In this document: positions 22,577-34,100 of the stretch, piece by piece | Position numbering within the stretch: the first letter of the stretch is position 1 | How the letters are laid out: each line of letters begins with the position of its first letter | Assembly (NCBI GenBank): GCA_019426215.1 | Contig: CM033395.1 | Coordinates: 20,760,569-20,824,568, forward strand | Reading direction: 5' to 3' | DNA length: 64,000 nucleotides | Origin: Buddleja alternifolia | Taxonomy: Eukaryota > Streptophyta > Magnoliopsida > Lamiales > Scrophulariaceae | Made by a program: the position numbers and the translations under genes | Notes under the pieces: model-generated | What the model saw: only the letters and a program-made list of their open reading frames with translations | Told to the model about the DNA's origin: nothing | Databases searched by the model: none

Positions 22577-24116
22577 CCTCTATAATTACTGATATCAACT
22601 TTCCTTCCACTTTCATCTTTATCTAACTTAAGCGTTTAGCTCATTGGAATTTTTGAATATGATGCATTTTCCATACCAAATTTCTTAATCATATCTCTTG
22701 TATATTTAGCTTGGTTAATAAATATGCCATTAGGGAGTTGTTTAACTTGTAATCCTAAGAAAAAAGTGAATTCACCCATCATGCTTATTTGAAGTTGTTC
22801 TTGCATCATTTTCGAAAATTTCTCACACAGACTCTTGTTAGTAGAACCAAATATAATATCATCAACATAAAATTTGGACTAAGAGAGTATCTTTGTCACT
22901 GGTGATTTTAAATAACGTTGTATCAATGCTGCCTTTTGAAAAGCCTTTACCAATAAGGAAGATAGAGAGAGTGTCATACCATGCTCGGGGTGCTTGCTTA
23001 AGCCCATAAAGTGCTTTGTCCAGCTTGTAAACCATACCCTTACCGTGGTTGTTGATGAATCCCGGTGGTTGCTCCCCATATACTTCTTCTTGGAGTTTAC
23101 CATTTAGGAAATCACTCTTCACGTCCATCTGATACACTATGAACTTGTTGAACGTTGCATACGCTAGAAACATGCGGATTGTTTCAAGACGGGTGACAGG
23201 AGTGTATGTCTCATCAAAATTAATACCCTCTTCTTGGCAATATCCTTGAATTACGAGTCTGGCCTTGTTCCTTATCACAATGTCATTCTCATCCATCTTA
23301 TTTCTATAAACCCATCTAGTCCTAATAACTCCTTGGTGAGTTGGCTTTGGCACTAGCGTCCAAACCTTATTTCGTTCAAACTGATTAAACTCTTCTTGCA
23401 TGGCTTCAATCCAACTTGGATCACTTAGCGCTTCATCCACTTTCTTAGGTTCCATTTGAGATAGAAAGCTTGCGAACATAGCCTCATTGAATGTAGCGGC
23501 TCTAGTCCTAACAGGCGCTCCAATATCTCTAATAATCTGCTCAGGTGGATGATCACGCAGCCATAGTCTATCTGATTGGAAATGGTTAAGAGGTTGAACA
23601 GGCGCTTGACGATCAGAAGCTTGACTATCCTCTTGCGTAGGCGCTTCAAGTTCACAGATCCTTGTTTGCTCTTGATGATCACTCTCTTCATGATCATCAG
23701 CATTTCTTACATAATTATCCACAGTAACCTCACGAGTAATCTTAGGAGGTGGCATTGAGATCTCATCATCGTCATCACCGTCATCGTTAATGGTGATCTT
23801 AGACGCTTGATGACATAGATCTTCAACTCCTACGTCATTCACATTAACCTTACTCAGTTCTTGGTTAGCATCATAAAAAACAACATGAATAGATTCCTCA
23901 ACTTTCGATTTGATCTTATTTAGGATTCGAAAATTCTTTCCATCTTGGCGTAGCCTAGAAAGATTCCCTCATCCGCTTTAGGATCAAATGTCTTTAGGAT
24001 TTGGGATCCATTATTATGGATATAGCATTTAGAACTAAAGACGTGAAAATATGAAACATTTGGCTTACGTCCCTTCCATAGTTCATATGGAGTTTTCCCA
24101 TGCTGTTTGTTGATCA
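22577..24116 (-). pseudogene. Copia-B integrase tail and reverse transcriptase
   Basis: The upstream end has the integrase tail (KTPYELWKGRKPNVSYFHVF...GIFLGYA) at about 23920-24116. Next is an open frame of 326 codons (22862-23842) with RT motifs WTLVPKPTHQGVIRTRWVYRNK, VYQMDVKSDFLNG (catalytic Asp region) and LYGLKQAPRAWYD. The frame ends just before the YVDD motif, because a run of four T (22869-22872 region) has apparently gained a base. The remaining RT sequence is readable in another frame up to the MULE edge at 22577. The integrase tail and RT are also separated by a frame change near 23900. The left end joins the RNase H piece across the MULE. Confidence 0.87.
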
Positions 24117-25364
24117 TGTGACACGACAAAATCCTAGCAAGAGAACTAGGTCGCGTAAGTAGTAAAGTGGATGGTTAAGTCCGGGGTTATCGTATCCGCA
24201 GGGACAACTATAATCTAAGTACCAAGACTACTATATTACTCAATTCTAAGTTAAATCGGTCGATAAAAGGTTGATTCACTAATTACTTAAGTTAATTACT
24301 AAAATAGTTTATAACCAAATAAGTGGAAGAAACGATAGAAGAGAAGCGATTAAGGCACATGGTTCAACCATTTATGTATTTCGATTTTGATTAAGGTTCT
24401 ATTGGATTATTAGATGGATTTAGCCAAGGCGAAATTCCCTAACATACGTACTACCCAATCTCTTGGCATAACAACCCTACCTTAGTTAACGATTTCCTAT
24501 ATATCTCTATATGAAAACCCGTCTTAACAAAGATGCATTTAAGGTCTAGGAATTCCCCATGTGAATGGAAAGCCACCTAAAGAAACCGAGTCTATCTCTA
24601 GTCGGTTTAACTATAGGGTATTCAATGTTTATATCTTCCCTAGGTTATTATCTCTCCATCTCTAACCTAGGCATTTTATCGAACACTTGGTGATCAAACA
24701 AGCGAAGCATTGAGCTCAACTATTGAATACATAGCTAAAACCAAAATTAATCCAATAAACGCCAACAAATCAACAATCAAAATAACATAAATGGCCTATC
24801 CATGGCCTCAATCAAACAAGTTTAGCTCATATTCATGTCAAAAGTGCAAATATAAATCATACAAGTCATAAGAGGTTTGAACAAATTCAAGAAATAAATA
24901 TGTAAAAACTCCCTAATTCTTGTAGAGATGTGGATTCCTCGTTGAATTCTCCGTCTTCTCACGAATCCGGGCCTTCAAGTAGACGTTTTGACCTTCAAAA
25001 ACACTCTCCCAAGCTCCCTCTCCCTCTCTTTTGGCGTGCCTGCTGCTATCTATGGTGAGTTAGGGTAAAAAATGGCTAAAAGAGGTATTTATAGGCCAAC
25101 ACTGCCGCCTCGAACGCCGCGGCGTTCGCTTGTTGAACGCCGCGACGTTGGCTACTGCTTGTGAACGCCGCGGCGTTGCCTTGAAAAGTTCCAAAAATTG
25201 TTTCATTTTTCCTTCGGTTCTTGCTCTTTCCTCCGGCTGTTAACCCAATCTGAAAAGTCAAAGCAAACCGGGTTCAAAGCATCATATGTGATCAAATTAT
25301 TAAAGAAACAATCAAAATCAAGTTGATAAAAGGGGTAAAACTTGTGTAAAAATAACATATATCA
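24117..25364 (-). repeat. 3' LTR of G2 (about 1248 bp)
   Basis: On the plus strand it runs TGTGACACGAC...CATATATCA. The right edge is set by the adjoining polypurine tract (CTACCCCCAAACTT on the plus strand), and the left edge by the loss of copia-B homology. One T is shared with the target, so the left edge is uncertain by a base or two. It carries three hairpin units at 25107-25177. Confidence 0.82.
25107..25177. repeat. Palindromic units inside G2 LTR
   Basis: Three copies of the palindrome GAACGCCGCGGCGTTC or a close variant, spaced about 28 bases. It is the same unit as the internal array at 28938-29161, and unrelated in sequence to the G1 unit. Confidence 0.85.
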
Positions 25365-25376
25365 ACTACCCCCAAA
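25365..25376 (-). other. Polypurine tract of G2
   Basis: The minus strand reads AAGTTTGGGGGTAGT directly before the LTR start TGATATATG. A second G-run box with TGAGGAC lies at 26650-26686. Confidence 0.75.
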
Positions 25377-26996
25377 CTTAGCTTTGATCGTCCTCGATCA
25401 AATAGAATCAAGCGCACACATGAAGATTGAAAAGTTAATTTGCCAAATCATACACACCACAACAAGCATTATACCTTCTAAGAAGTTTTGGAATAGTCAC
25501 CCAAAGCTTTGAACATTCAACAATTCAAAAACCACACAAAATCTTAGTTTCCATCCCTAAATCATGAACTCCCACATCCATATTCATGTCAAGAGCACAC
25601 TTTAGAAAAGATTTTACAACCCAATTAGAAAGTAAAGGCATTTAACAATTCAACATTCGTTAACCTATCGGTGTGTATAAAGTGTAAAAGTCACAATCAA
25701 AAGGTCTTTCCGGATTGTAACGCAAGGCTAGGTGATGGCTAGGACCGGAAGATATGGATAAAGTGACTAAGTCAAGAGAGCTTATAACTCAAAAATCATC
25801 GAGCTAAATCACATATAAACCATATAAACTTTCACAACTTATCACTTTTTCCTTCTCTTTTGCCTTTCAACTTACAACCCCCAAACTTGTTTCTTTTCAT
25901 ATCGAGTTGTACAAAGATTTCCAAGCCAAATGATCCAATTAAGTGCCAAGATTAAGGCATAGTCGAGAGCTTCAACTTTTTTTTTTTTCGACTATTTGGC
26001 CCATTGCTCAAGTTTTCATTTCATCCCCTTTATTACATAATACTTCAAACCTCAAAATTTTCCATCATAACCAAAACCATCACTATCCAACTCATATACA
26101 TTCAAACCAAAACAAGGTGACTACCCAAATTCAAGTCAAATGATATTAAGTTCTAAACTCTCTTGATTGGGTATAAGACATTGTTTTTCTTTTAGGCTAG
26201 AAGGTGGTTGTTGTGGCTTATGAAAGAAAGGCAAATGGTGGTTTCTAGTGTGCTTAGCACACTCCATTCTTATCAATACAGCTCAAAACAAGGTCTAGAG
26301 ATTATGCAATATAAAGAAGGCTAAAATGTATGGCTAACAACAATGAAAGATGGCCTAAATCATTTTATGACTTTACAACATTAATACACACTTCAAAATC
26401 AACAAAATTGAAAGTTCAACGTTTTAAGTCTGCAAGAATTCGCATAAGCATGACTAAAAAGGGATTTCAAGTCACAATATATGACATGTTGACCACAGAC
26501 AAGGAACTTTGACTTCGACAGAGTAGAGATATTTGAATGCATTCTGTTCTTATGCAAGGGTACACTCATTGATGAATTCTAATTCATCAAGGTTATACTC
26601 AATCAAAAGCTCAACAAAAGAAAAACGAGCAAACATGCAAAAATGTACGCCCACCCCCAAACTGAAATTAAACAGTGTCCTCAATGTTGCAAAACTTAAG
26701 TATAGGAGAGGGAAAAGCGATACATCCCTGAAATTTAGAGAACGGAGGGAGAAAGGTGGCGTCTCAGATCCCGGAGTCAAATCATTATTAAAACCTGCCG
26801 GAAGGAAAACTCAAGTGACCCACATCAACGCATGAAGGTGAACAAAAGAGCATGAAAGAGAAGCAAAAACACGAAAACGCAAACAAAACCAAAGGAAACA
26901 GTACAAACATCGAGTACAAAAGAGTTATAGCCAATCATAACATAGTAAAGCAGATAATTAAAAAGGGGAAAGCTCTCAAACGACGTCAACATCCGA
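25377..26996. other. G2 3' untranslated region
   Basis: AT-rich sequence of about 1.6 kb with no convincing coding region. It contains the family purine box at 26650-26686 (plus-strand ccaccccc then gtgtcctcaatg). Short open frames here lack any recognisable motif. Confidence 0.6.
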
Positions 26997-28274
26997 CTAC
27001 TCATCCGACGCCGTCTCGTCCTCATCAGTCTCATCATCCTCATCGTCCTCACCCTCCTCGTCGTCCTCACCCTCCTCGGCATTTTCAGGGACGGCAGCGG
27101 GCTCTGGAGGCTGGGGGTGAGGGTGTAGTGGAGCAAGCGGATCAAACTGGGGAAACTCGGGCCAAACTCCGGGCCAAGGGCCAAATGCATTAGTCCGAAT
27201 AGCACTCTCCATAAACTGCCATCGGCGGTGTGCGTCCCATCGCGCAGCAAGAATATTCTGATCAATATGTGTCATCTTGTGATCCAACTCAACTGCCCAC
27301 TGCGGGACATCAGACGCTACACCGGAAGAAGAGGAAACACGCTGTGGGGCTGTGCGACGTGGCGGAGCAGACAGAGCGGGGGCGGCGGTGGATGATGTGG
27401 CAGTGGGTCGGCAGACACGGTGACCAGAACGAGCAGCTATAGTCTCGGCTTGGCAAATCTTTGTGTATGAAATAATCCGGCGCGGCACCTCAACATGCTC
27501 CATCGGCGAGTACTGGACGCCGGCGTTCTTGCACAATGCGGTGATCAGGGAGGGGAAACAAAGATTCTTCTTGGCACCAGAACACTCAATGATGGACTGA
27601 ATCAATTGTTGCTTAATCAGTTTGCCCACGTTGATGTTGAGACCATGATGAATAGCATAGACAACCTCGACTCGCTCGCGAGTAGCTGTGCTCAAAGATA
27701 ATGTCGGGATGAGGCGAGCGCAAACAAAGTAATACCATGTGCGGGCCGTGGTGTTGAGGTTACCTGCCTTGATTGAGATAGGACGGGAGTCCTTGAAACC
27801 TGTCCATATAGACTCTGGATAACAAAGGGCAGAATGGATTGCAGCATAATCAATGTCCTTTAAAAACGTCTCAAACTGATCCTGGCGAGGGATGGGGATG
27901 TGAAGTACTTCATTGATTTTTGTGGAAGAAATGGTAACATTCCGCCCCCTGACCTGAACAGAGACTAAACGGTGTACGTTTTCGGGCTTGCCGGTGGCAT
28001 TGGCATAGAATTCTTTGACTAAAGGAATAATAGCCTCCCCGGGCTGCGTAGCAAACTCAAACCAACCTCGATTCCGAATATTCGTCCTGAATGGTTCAAT
28101 CGAACAATCCAACGCTCGCTCATCCACCACATTCTTCTTTGTCAATTTTTCGGAAAAACAAACAGAGGCGGCTAGGCTAACAAATTTATAACAATCATAC
28201 AGCGGGTCATCCGCTGGAGTAGAAGTAGTCGCCTTAGCCTTGCCTTTGTTTCCCTTAGAAAGTCGCGGGCTCAT
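26997..28274 (-). CDS. Putative plant transposon protein (PF20167-like), extra ORF of G2
   Basis: This open frame of about 425 residues starts at ATG 28274 (MSPRLSKGNKGKAK), chosen because it matches the short basic start of the G1 protein; an in-frame ATG exists at 28361. It shares with G1 the blocks PLVKEFYAN, the ARTWYYFVCARLIPT segment and NLCFPSLITALC (about residues 160-270). The C-terminal third is proline-rich and then strongly acidic (runs of Glu/Asp in the last 45 residues), a tail the G1 protein lacks. No frame break is visible although pol of the same element is truncated. Function is unknown. Confidence 0.8.
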   Translation of the reverse strand: MSPRLSKGNKGKAKATTSTPADDPLYDCYKFVSLAASVCFSEKLTKKNVVDERALDCSIEPFRTNIRNRGWFEFATQPGEAIIPLVKEFYANATGKPENVHRLVSVQVRGRNVTISSTKINEVLHIPIPRQDQFETFLKDIDYAAIHSALCYPESIWTGFKDSRPISIKAGNLNTTARTWYYFVCARLIPTLSLSTATRERVEVVYAIHHGLNINVGKLIKQQLIQSIIECSGAKKNLCFPSLITALCKNAGVQYSPMEHVEVPRRIISYTKICQAETIAARSGHRVCRPTATSSTAAPALSAPPRRTAPQRVSSSSGVASDVPQWAVELDHKMTHIDQNILAARWDAHRRWQFMESAIRTNAFGPWPGVWPEFPQFDPLAPLHPHPQPPEPAAVPENAEEGEDDEEGEDDEDDETDEDETASDE

Positions 28275-28937
28275 TTTCAACCCCCTAACACTATGCAACA
28301 CGTATCCAAGATAGAACGCTCTAGTCACCCACACGACTGATTTCAAACTCGGTATCCCCAAACTTCTTCAACAAATCACTCCCACAACCAAATTTTGCTC
28401 AACTCAACAAGCACAACAATCTCACGAATGGAATGGTTAAAACGAGCAAGAAAAGGAAACCCACAAAATTCAATCGACCCGAATGATACTCGCAACTACC
28501 AACCAAATGCACGATAGCATCAACAATCCAATAATTAAAATCAACTTGCACCCCACAATTTACCACAAAGAATATATGTACCTTAATCCAAAATGGGTAG
28601 ACAATTATTACAAAGTGATGTATGAAGCTATTACTTTGCCCAAAGAAGATGACAATGCAAGGTAACGTCCGGTGGTGGCGGCACAATTCCGGCGGCGGCG
28701 GTGGGGAGTCGCGAACGTGGATTTTCGGGCGAATTTTTTTGAGTTTTGATCGGTGGGAAGTGTAAGAAATCGGTTGGGAAGTGTACATTCAAGATGAATT
28801 GGAGAGAGATTGAGTGATGTGGAAGTAATTGGGATTTTTGTATGGGGGAAAGAGTTAGGTTTTTGTTTATTTTGTGAAATGAAATAAGGGTTGTAAGTGA
28901 AATGGGGAAAAGGAAAGCTGCTGGGTCCATATATGCA
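28275..28937. other. G2 spacer upstream of the extra ORF
   Basis: I see no gene. The stretch corresponds to 2002-2518 of G1 and probably carries the leader of the extra ORF. Confidence 0.45.
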
Positions 28938-29161
28938 TCGAACGCCGCGGCGTTCGATTTATAACGCCGCGGCGTTGGGATGTAGTAGCTATTGCCGCGG
29001 CGTTATTTTTTTGGAACGCCGCGGCGTTGGGATGCAGTAGCTATTGCCGCGGCGTTATTTTTTTGGAACGCCGCGGCGTTGGGATGCAGTAGCTATTGCC
29101 GCGGCGTTATTTTTTTGGAACGCCGCGGCGTTGGGATGCAGTAGCTATCGCCGCGGCGTTG
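28938..29161. repeat. Tandem palindrome array in G2, 52-bp period
   Basis: Perfect GCCGCGGC-centred palindromes (AACGCCGCGGCGTT) occur about nine times. From about 28991 the pattern is a strict tandem repeat of 52 bp (starts 28991, 29043, 29095), each with two palindromes and a run of seven T. The copies are nearly identical, so amplification is recent. The array lies between the extra ORF and pol, exactly where G1 has its own array. Confidence 0.92.
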
Positions 29162-29399
29162 AGTCAACCCGATTTTATTTTTTTTATTTTTTAAAGGAAA
29201 GGGTTGTTTGCGTCGAATCGTGCGAATGAATGGAAAACCTGCAAACACGATGAAAGCACATCGTAAAAATATTAAACAGAAACAAAACGAAGAAAAGACA
29301 AAGTGAAACGAAAGGAAAATAAATAAAATAAAATAAAAAGAACTTGGGTTGCCTCCCAAGAAGCGCTTGTTTATAGTCGTTAGCTTGACTTAGGTGCAA

Positions 29400-30149
29400 T
29401 CAATGTGGTGGGTCAACGAGGGTAACGTGCACATGGTCCCTCATACAACCATTTCCTTCATAGTGTTTCAAACGGTGGCCATTAACAATGAAAGAACCCT
29501 TTGTTTCGTGTGAAATTTCGACCGCACCGGAGGGGTAAACTTTCATGACAGTGAAAGGTCCTGACCATTTAGAGCGTAGTTTACCGGGAAAAAGTCGGAG
29601 GCGGGAATTGAATAAAAGGACTTGTTCTCCCTCGGTAAACTCCCTCGGTGTGATGCGCTTGTCGTGCCAACGTTTTGTTCGTTCCTTGTAGATTTTTGCG
29701 TTTTCATAGGCCTCCTTTCGGAACTCATCCAGCTCGTTCAATTGCAACAACCTGTGTTTGCCAACATCTTGCAAATCAAAATTAAGCAATTTAATTGCCC
29801 AAAATGCCCTATGCTCTAGCTCAACGGGTAGGTGGCAAGCTTTCCCAAAAACGAGTCGGTAAGGTGACATGCCAATAGGTGTCTTAAACGCAGTTCGATA
29901 TGCCCACAGGGCATCATCTAACTTAAGAGACCAATCTTTTCGAGATGAATTTACCGTTTTCTCAAGGATGCGTTTAAGTTCCCGATTGGACACTTCAACT
30001 TGACCACTCGTTTGAGGGTGGTACGGTGTGGAAATCTTATGTGTGACACCATATTTTTGCAAAAGATTATCAAACTGTTTGTTGCAAAAATGAGTGCCAC
30101 CATCACTTATAATGGCTCGAGGGGTACCGAATCGAGTGAAAATGTGTTT
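29400..30149 (-). pseudogene. G2 integrase C-terminal fragment
   Basis: The frame is open from the junction at about 30149 to a stop at 29400. It starts within the core ([19 protein letters not shown], second catalytic Asp) and continues with [45 protein letters not shown] and a C-terminal domain ending RLKHYEGNG. It is clearly related to the G1 integrase. The N-terminal zinc module and first Asp are lost through the deletion, so it cannot be functional. 29162-29399 holds no gene. Confidence 0.88.
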
Positions 30150-30936
30150 GGAACGTATGTAAAAAGCTTGAAAGAATTCTGGCTATGGAGTTTCTTAAGC
30201 TTTTCTTGAGAAAATATTTCAGCAAAGTTTTGACTTTCTTCTGTATGTACGTGTTATTTAGGGTTTGCTGAGGTAAGGTATTTATAGGCATTTTCTTGGA
30301 ATTTATCCATTCGACACATGTAAGTGTGTGCCTCTCAGGCGCGAGTGAGTCATGCCTTTTCTCTGATATTCTTGAAGCCCTGCCGCACTGATTTGATGTG
30401 GCAGGTTTGAACTCTGAAATTTTGACAGTCTAAGCCAATGGGTAGTTTGCTCCATATACAATCTATCCTTATCACATTTAATGCTCTTATCAAGCATTTA
30501 ATGCATTTGAATTTATTTCCCGTTCGAAATAAATGTCCGTTAAATGATTGCATTTAAGTCCTTAGTGACTTCAGAATTTATTTCAGGTGAATCTGATCTT
30601 CTTGATCGCTTGAGTGCTTTGAGCGCTTGATTCACTCATCTTAAAATAGTCCACAGCGATTGGCATTCGCTTAAGACAAAATCTTCATTTTCGTTTTACT
30701 TCAGAGGCTCATCTTCAACTTCATCTCTAATAGACTCACCTAGAATTCTACTAGCGACTTAGTATCCAATACTTAGTCTAAAATCTACAAAGATAAAAAT
30801 TACAAGCCTAGCAATATCACCAACTTTCAAACGCTTATACAATTGTTCTATGATATCATAAAATTACATTCTTTTGGGGTCTAACATAAAATCCTATATT
30901 GTCATCATCAAAACATATAACATGAAATTCCTAACA
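30150..30936 (-). repeat. Truncated 3' LTR of copia-C
   Basis: It matches 52780-53562 of the 5' LTR, ending in GAAATTCCTAACA. About 710 bp of LTR are missing at the left, where it abuts G2. Scattered differences from its 5' partner indicate considerable age. Confidence 0.85.
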
Positions 30937-30951
30937 ATTTCCCCCTTTTTG
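30937..30951 (-). other. Polypurine tract of copia-C
   Basis: The minus strand reads CAAAAAGGGGGAAAT before the LTR start TGTTAGG, identical in form to copia-B. 30952-31194 beside it has no gene. Confidence 0.87.
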
Positions 30952-31194
30952 ATAATGTCAAGACCTTAACTCTTATAACTCTTTTATAGATTAAGAGTTT
31001 TAAAGAAAAGCCCAAAATAATCATAAGTTAGCGTTTAGAAAGTTAGTTTAGTTAGCTGATGTTAGATTAGCCTCAACAAGTTGTTTCAGCGATAAATCAT
31101 TCATTCATTTATATGAAAAGTAAGCGTACATGATTTATACTGAAAGTAAATAATTTAAAGCGCAACAGAAACATACAAAAGAAAATATAAGCAA

Positions 31195-34100
31195 TCATCT
31201 TTTTTGTCGCTTTGCGTTTGCCTCTTCAGCTAGAATTTCACTCGCTAAGTTCAGAAGAAGTCTATCCATGTCTATCATAGTGGTATGATGAACTTCATTA
31301 TAGTCATGCCTTCTCCGTCTAGCGCTTAAATTCAGCTCTAATAATCTTTCCATCCAGTCCTTTGGAGTGATTTCAAGTTCTCGAATCAAGTCATGATAAA
31401 TGTCTTGTCTTCAATCATTGGTGGATTTCCAATTGAAAGGTCTTCTAAGAGGTCCAGCGTATGGATGAAAACCCATACCCTCTAAAAACTCAATATCTAA
31501 GTCCGGAAGCATGTGCCTGCCTTGATAGTATCTTGGCTTACGCTTCTTAGTGAGCATCTTCTTTATGCTTACTATTTCTTCGAACATGGAGCGCCAATGC
31601 TTATTATCTGTTTTAGAAATTGGCTCCTTCAAGGCTTTGGCTTGGGACTTTTGATGCTTTTCTTTCTCATCTTCCCCCTTCTTGGCATCATCAAGAGAGG
31701 TTTTTAACTCAGCAATGTCACAACATAGTAGCTTAATTTCATCCACAAGCAATGCAACTTGTTCAGTGACGCTTTGAATCATGGAGTTTGAAGAATTATG
31801 TCGCTCAGTGTCAGCTGATGCACTCTGAGTAAGCGTCCGGTTAAATTCATCAGAGAGTTCTTTGACTAGTGGAGCTGTACTATTCATGACAGAGACTGTA
31901 AGCTTGTTAGCATCGTCCATGTCAGCGAGGAAAACTCTATCTACTTGATTGAGCATTGAATTGCTTCTTTCTTCCAAATGAGAACAAGAGCCCGTGATAT
32001 CACTAAGAGAATTCCGAACCGCTTTTCTAAAGTCTCGTGCCTCTTGATCACTTTCAGAGTCCGAGTCCAAAGAGGAACGCTCAGGGGATGAGATAGATCC
32101 GTGTGAGCTAGAAACTGAGGCCTTTCCCTTGGATTTGTCTCGGATAAATGGTTCTTTAGGCTCTTCAGCAATTTCTGCATGAACTTCTTCTATCGCTAAG
32201 TTAACAATGGGAACCTCGACTGCTGGATCGCCGGGGGCAACTTCAGTTTGCATATCCACGTCTGTGGTTGGAGCGACTTCCTCAGCAGGAGCTTGTTCCA
32301 CTTCCATTTCAACAATCTCGACCTGAGGAGAAGGTTTCTCAACAGCAATGACACAGCGTGGGCCAATCGCTTCCATGACGTGCCTTGGACTTAGGATATT
32401 GGTCTGCTGAATATAGAATATAGCATCTTTGCCCTCTTTAGTGCTAAGTGCAAATCGCCCGTCCTTTGGCAGATCAACTCCTAAAATATAGGAATTGTAG
32501 AATTCCAATATAAATGGCATCAACGCTTGTGCAGCGTCTTGATCCACTGGCCAAATAATCTAAATCATCTTGGCCACTTGCATGTTTTGTTCACACATTA
32601 AGATAGGGTTCAGATTATAGCCCCTGAATGGATTTAGGCTAAAATATTCAGCGAAGGTAATGTCAAGAAATTGTGCATTTGCTACAATCGCTCTCCTGTC
32701 TCTATAGAAGTCAGCAAACTCAGCATGGTCATTGTCTAGTCTCATGTGAGCTTCACTATGCCCTGGCACAATTGAGTGTTTACTAGTGGAAGCATCTTCA
32801 TTAAGATTTGGAAAGATACGCTGTATAAAATCTTGAGTTGGATGATAAACATAACGTCCTCCCTGAGCGATTAAGGTTAGATGCTGGCAAATATAGCGTT
32901 CTATCGATTGTCTGTAATAAGGCAAGTCGCTTATATTCCCCTCCAGATTTTTGTGCTACTCGAGTAGAAGCACAACAAAACCTCTGCGTCTGTAATCTAC
33001 TCCAAATTCAAAAAGGAATGGATACCTCACGAGCTCTTCTAGTGTGTAGAAATGTAACACAAATTCTTCATCCTATTTTTCAATATCCATCATCCACCGC
33101 CTACCAAGCTTTACAGCCTTTTTCTTGTCGGTTCAAGCGGCCAGATACTTCTAAAATCATTCTATTTCTTCATCATTGTCGTCTGCCCATAATCTAGCCA
33201 GACATTCGCAGGCTTCATCCTCTATCCAAGAATTGATAGGATTAGGACGCTCAGCTACGACTGGTCCTTTGTCTTTCCAAAATTTAATAGGCATCATAGA
33301 CAGAGCATTTTGAGGAGAATGAACAATTTTGGGCAAAGCAGAATATTCAATTCTGTTAAGAATTTCTTCATCAGGGTTCTTCAACCATTCACCCATGTGG
33401 GAATTTTTGATGGCGATCTTATTCTGGCGCAAAGGATAAAAAGATTCTATTGAATGACCAGCAAAATTGAAACGCTTTTCATCAAATTCTATAATGTTGA
33501 ACGCTGGTCGCCATATGTATTCAAGACGTGACTGAAGACGCACAAGCGAGCGAAAACAAAGATCACCGAATTGCTCGAAGAAACCAAACTTGTCATTGTT
33601 AGAGATAGCAGGGTTGTGGAGAGTATCCTAGAAACTAATCTCCATTTCAACCAACTACTTGGTGTCACTTTCTCTAGCGGCATAGTAGAATTCAACATCT
33701 GCATTATATCCGCGGGGAAAGAAGTTGATAACATGAGGAGGTGATCCGATTGGAGTAGGGACAAAAACAATTTATTCAATTGGGATAGGGGCCAATTCTA
33801 TTGACTGCTCAACTTGAATAGTCGCTTCACTGATTGGAGATGTTTCAGCGTCAGGAAGGACTTGAGCTACTTCCTTACCAATATCCAAAACCGTTGTCAA
33901 ATCTACATCCACTTCAACAGGGACCTCGGAGGGTGGAGGTACATCAGCGTCTGAGATGTTTTGAGCTGATACATGCAAGAGTTTGAAAAATGCAAGCAAA
34001 ATTTCCACATAGTAGATAATAAAAAAACTACAACGGTTACCCTGAGGACTCTTTTCGACTGTTTTAGTCGCTTGTTCTATAGGAACTTCAATTTCCATAG

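Larger units (their letters stand above)
11162..24116 (-). mobile_element. Copia-B, Maximus/SIRE-like Ty1/copia element (5' part missing)
   Basis: On the minus strand pol (integrase end, RT, RNase H) precedes a long env-like region and then the polypurine tract and 3' LTR at 11162-12693. This is the layout of Sirevirus-type copia elements. It inserted into copia-A after 11161. A MULE interrupts pol at 18690-22576, and G2 interrupts it at 24117. Gag, protease, most of integrase and the 5' LTR are absent, presumably lost in the deletion that ends at about 30150. Confidence 0.85.
24117..30149 (-). mobile_element. Ty3/gypsy (Athila-like) element G2, 5' truncated
   Basis: The order on the minus strand is integrase C-terminus, hairpin array, extra ORF, purine box, polypurine tract, 3' LTR, the same as G1. 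It sits inside copia-B integrase: the copia frame stops at gatca(t) 24112-24117, where copia-C continues uninterrupted. Everything 5' of the integrase middle, including gag, RT and the 5' LTR, is missing at the 30149 junction. Confidence 0.88.

Noticed and set aside
25943..26835. Small open frames of 60-100 codons in the G2 3' region
   Set aside because: No motif, no conserved counterpart in G1, and base composition typical of untranslated sequence.
28938..29161. Hairpins as a microRNA precursor or satellite centromere repeat
   Set aside because: Units are short tandem palindromes confined to one element; no single long fold-back typical of a miRNA, and too few copies for a satellite.
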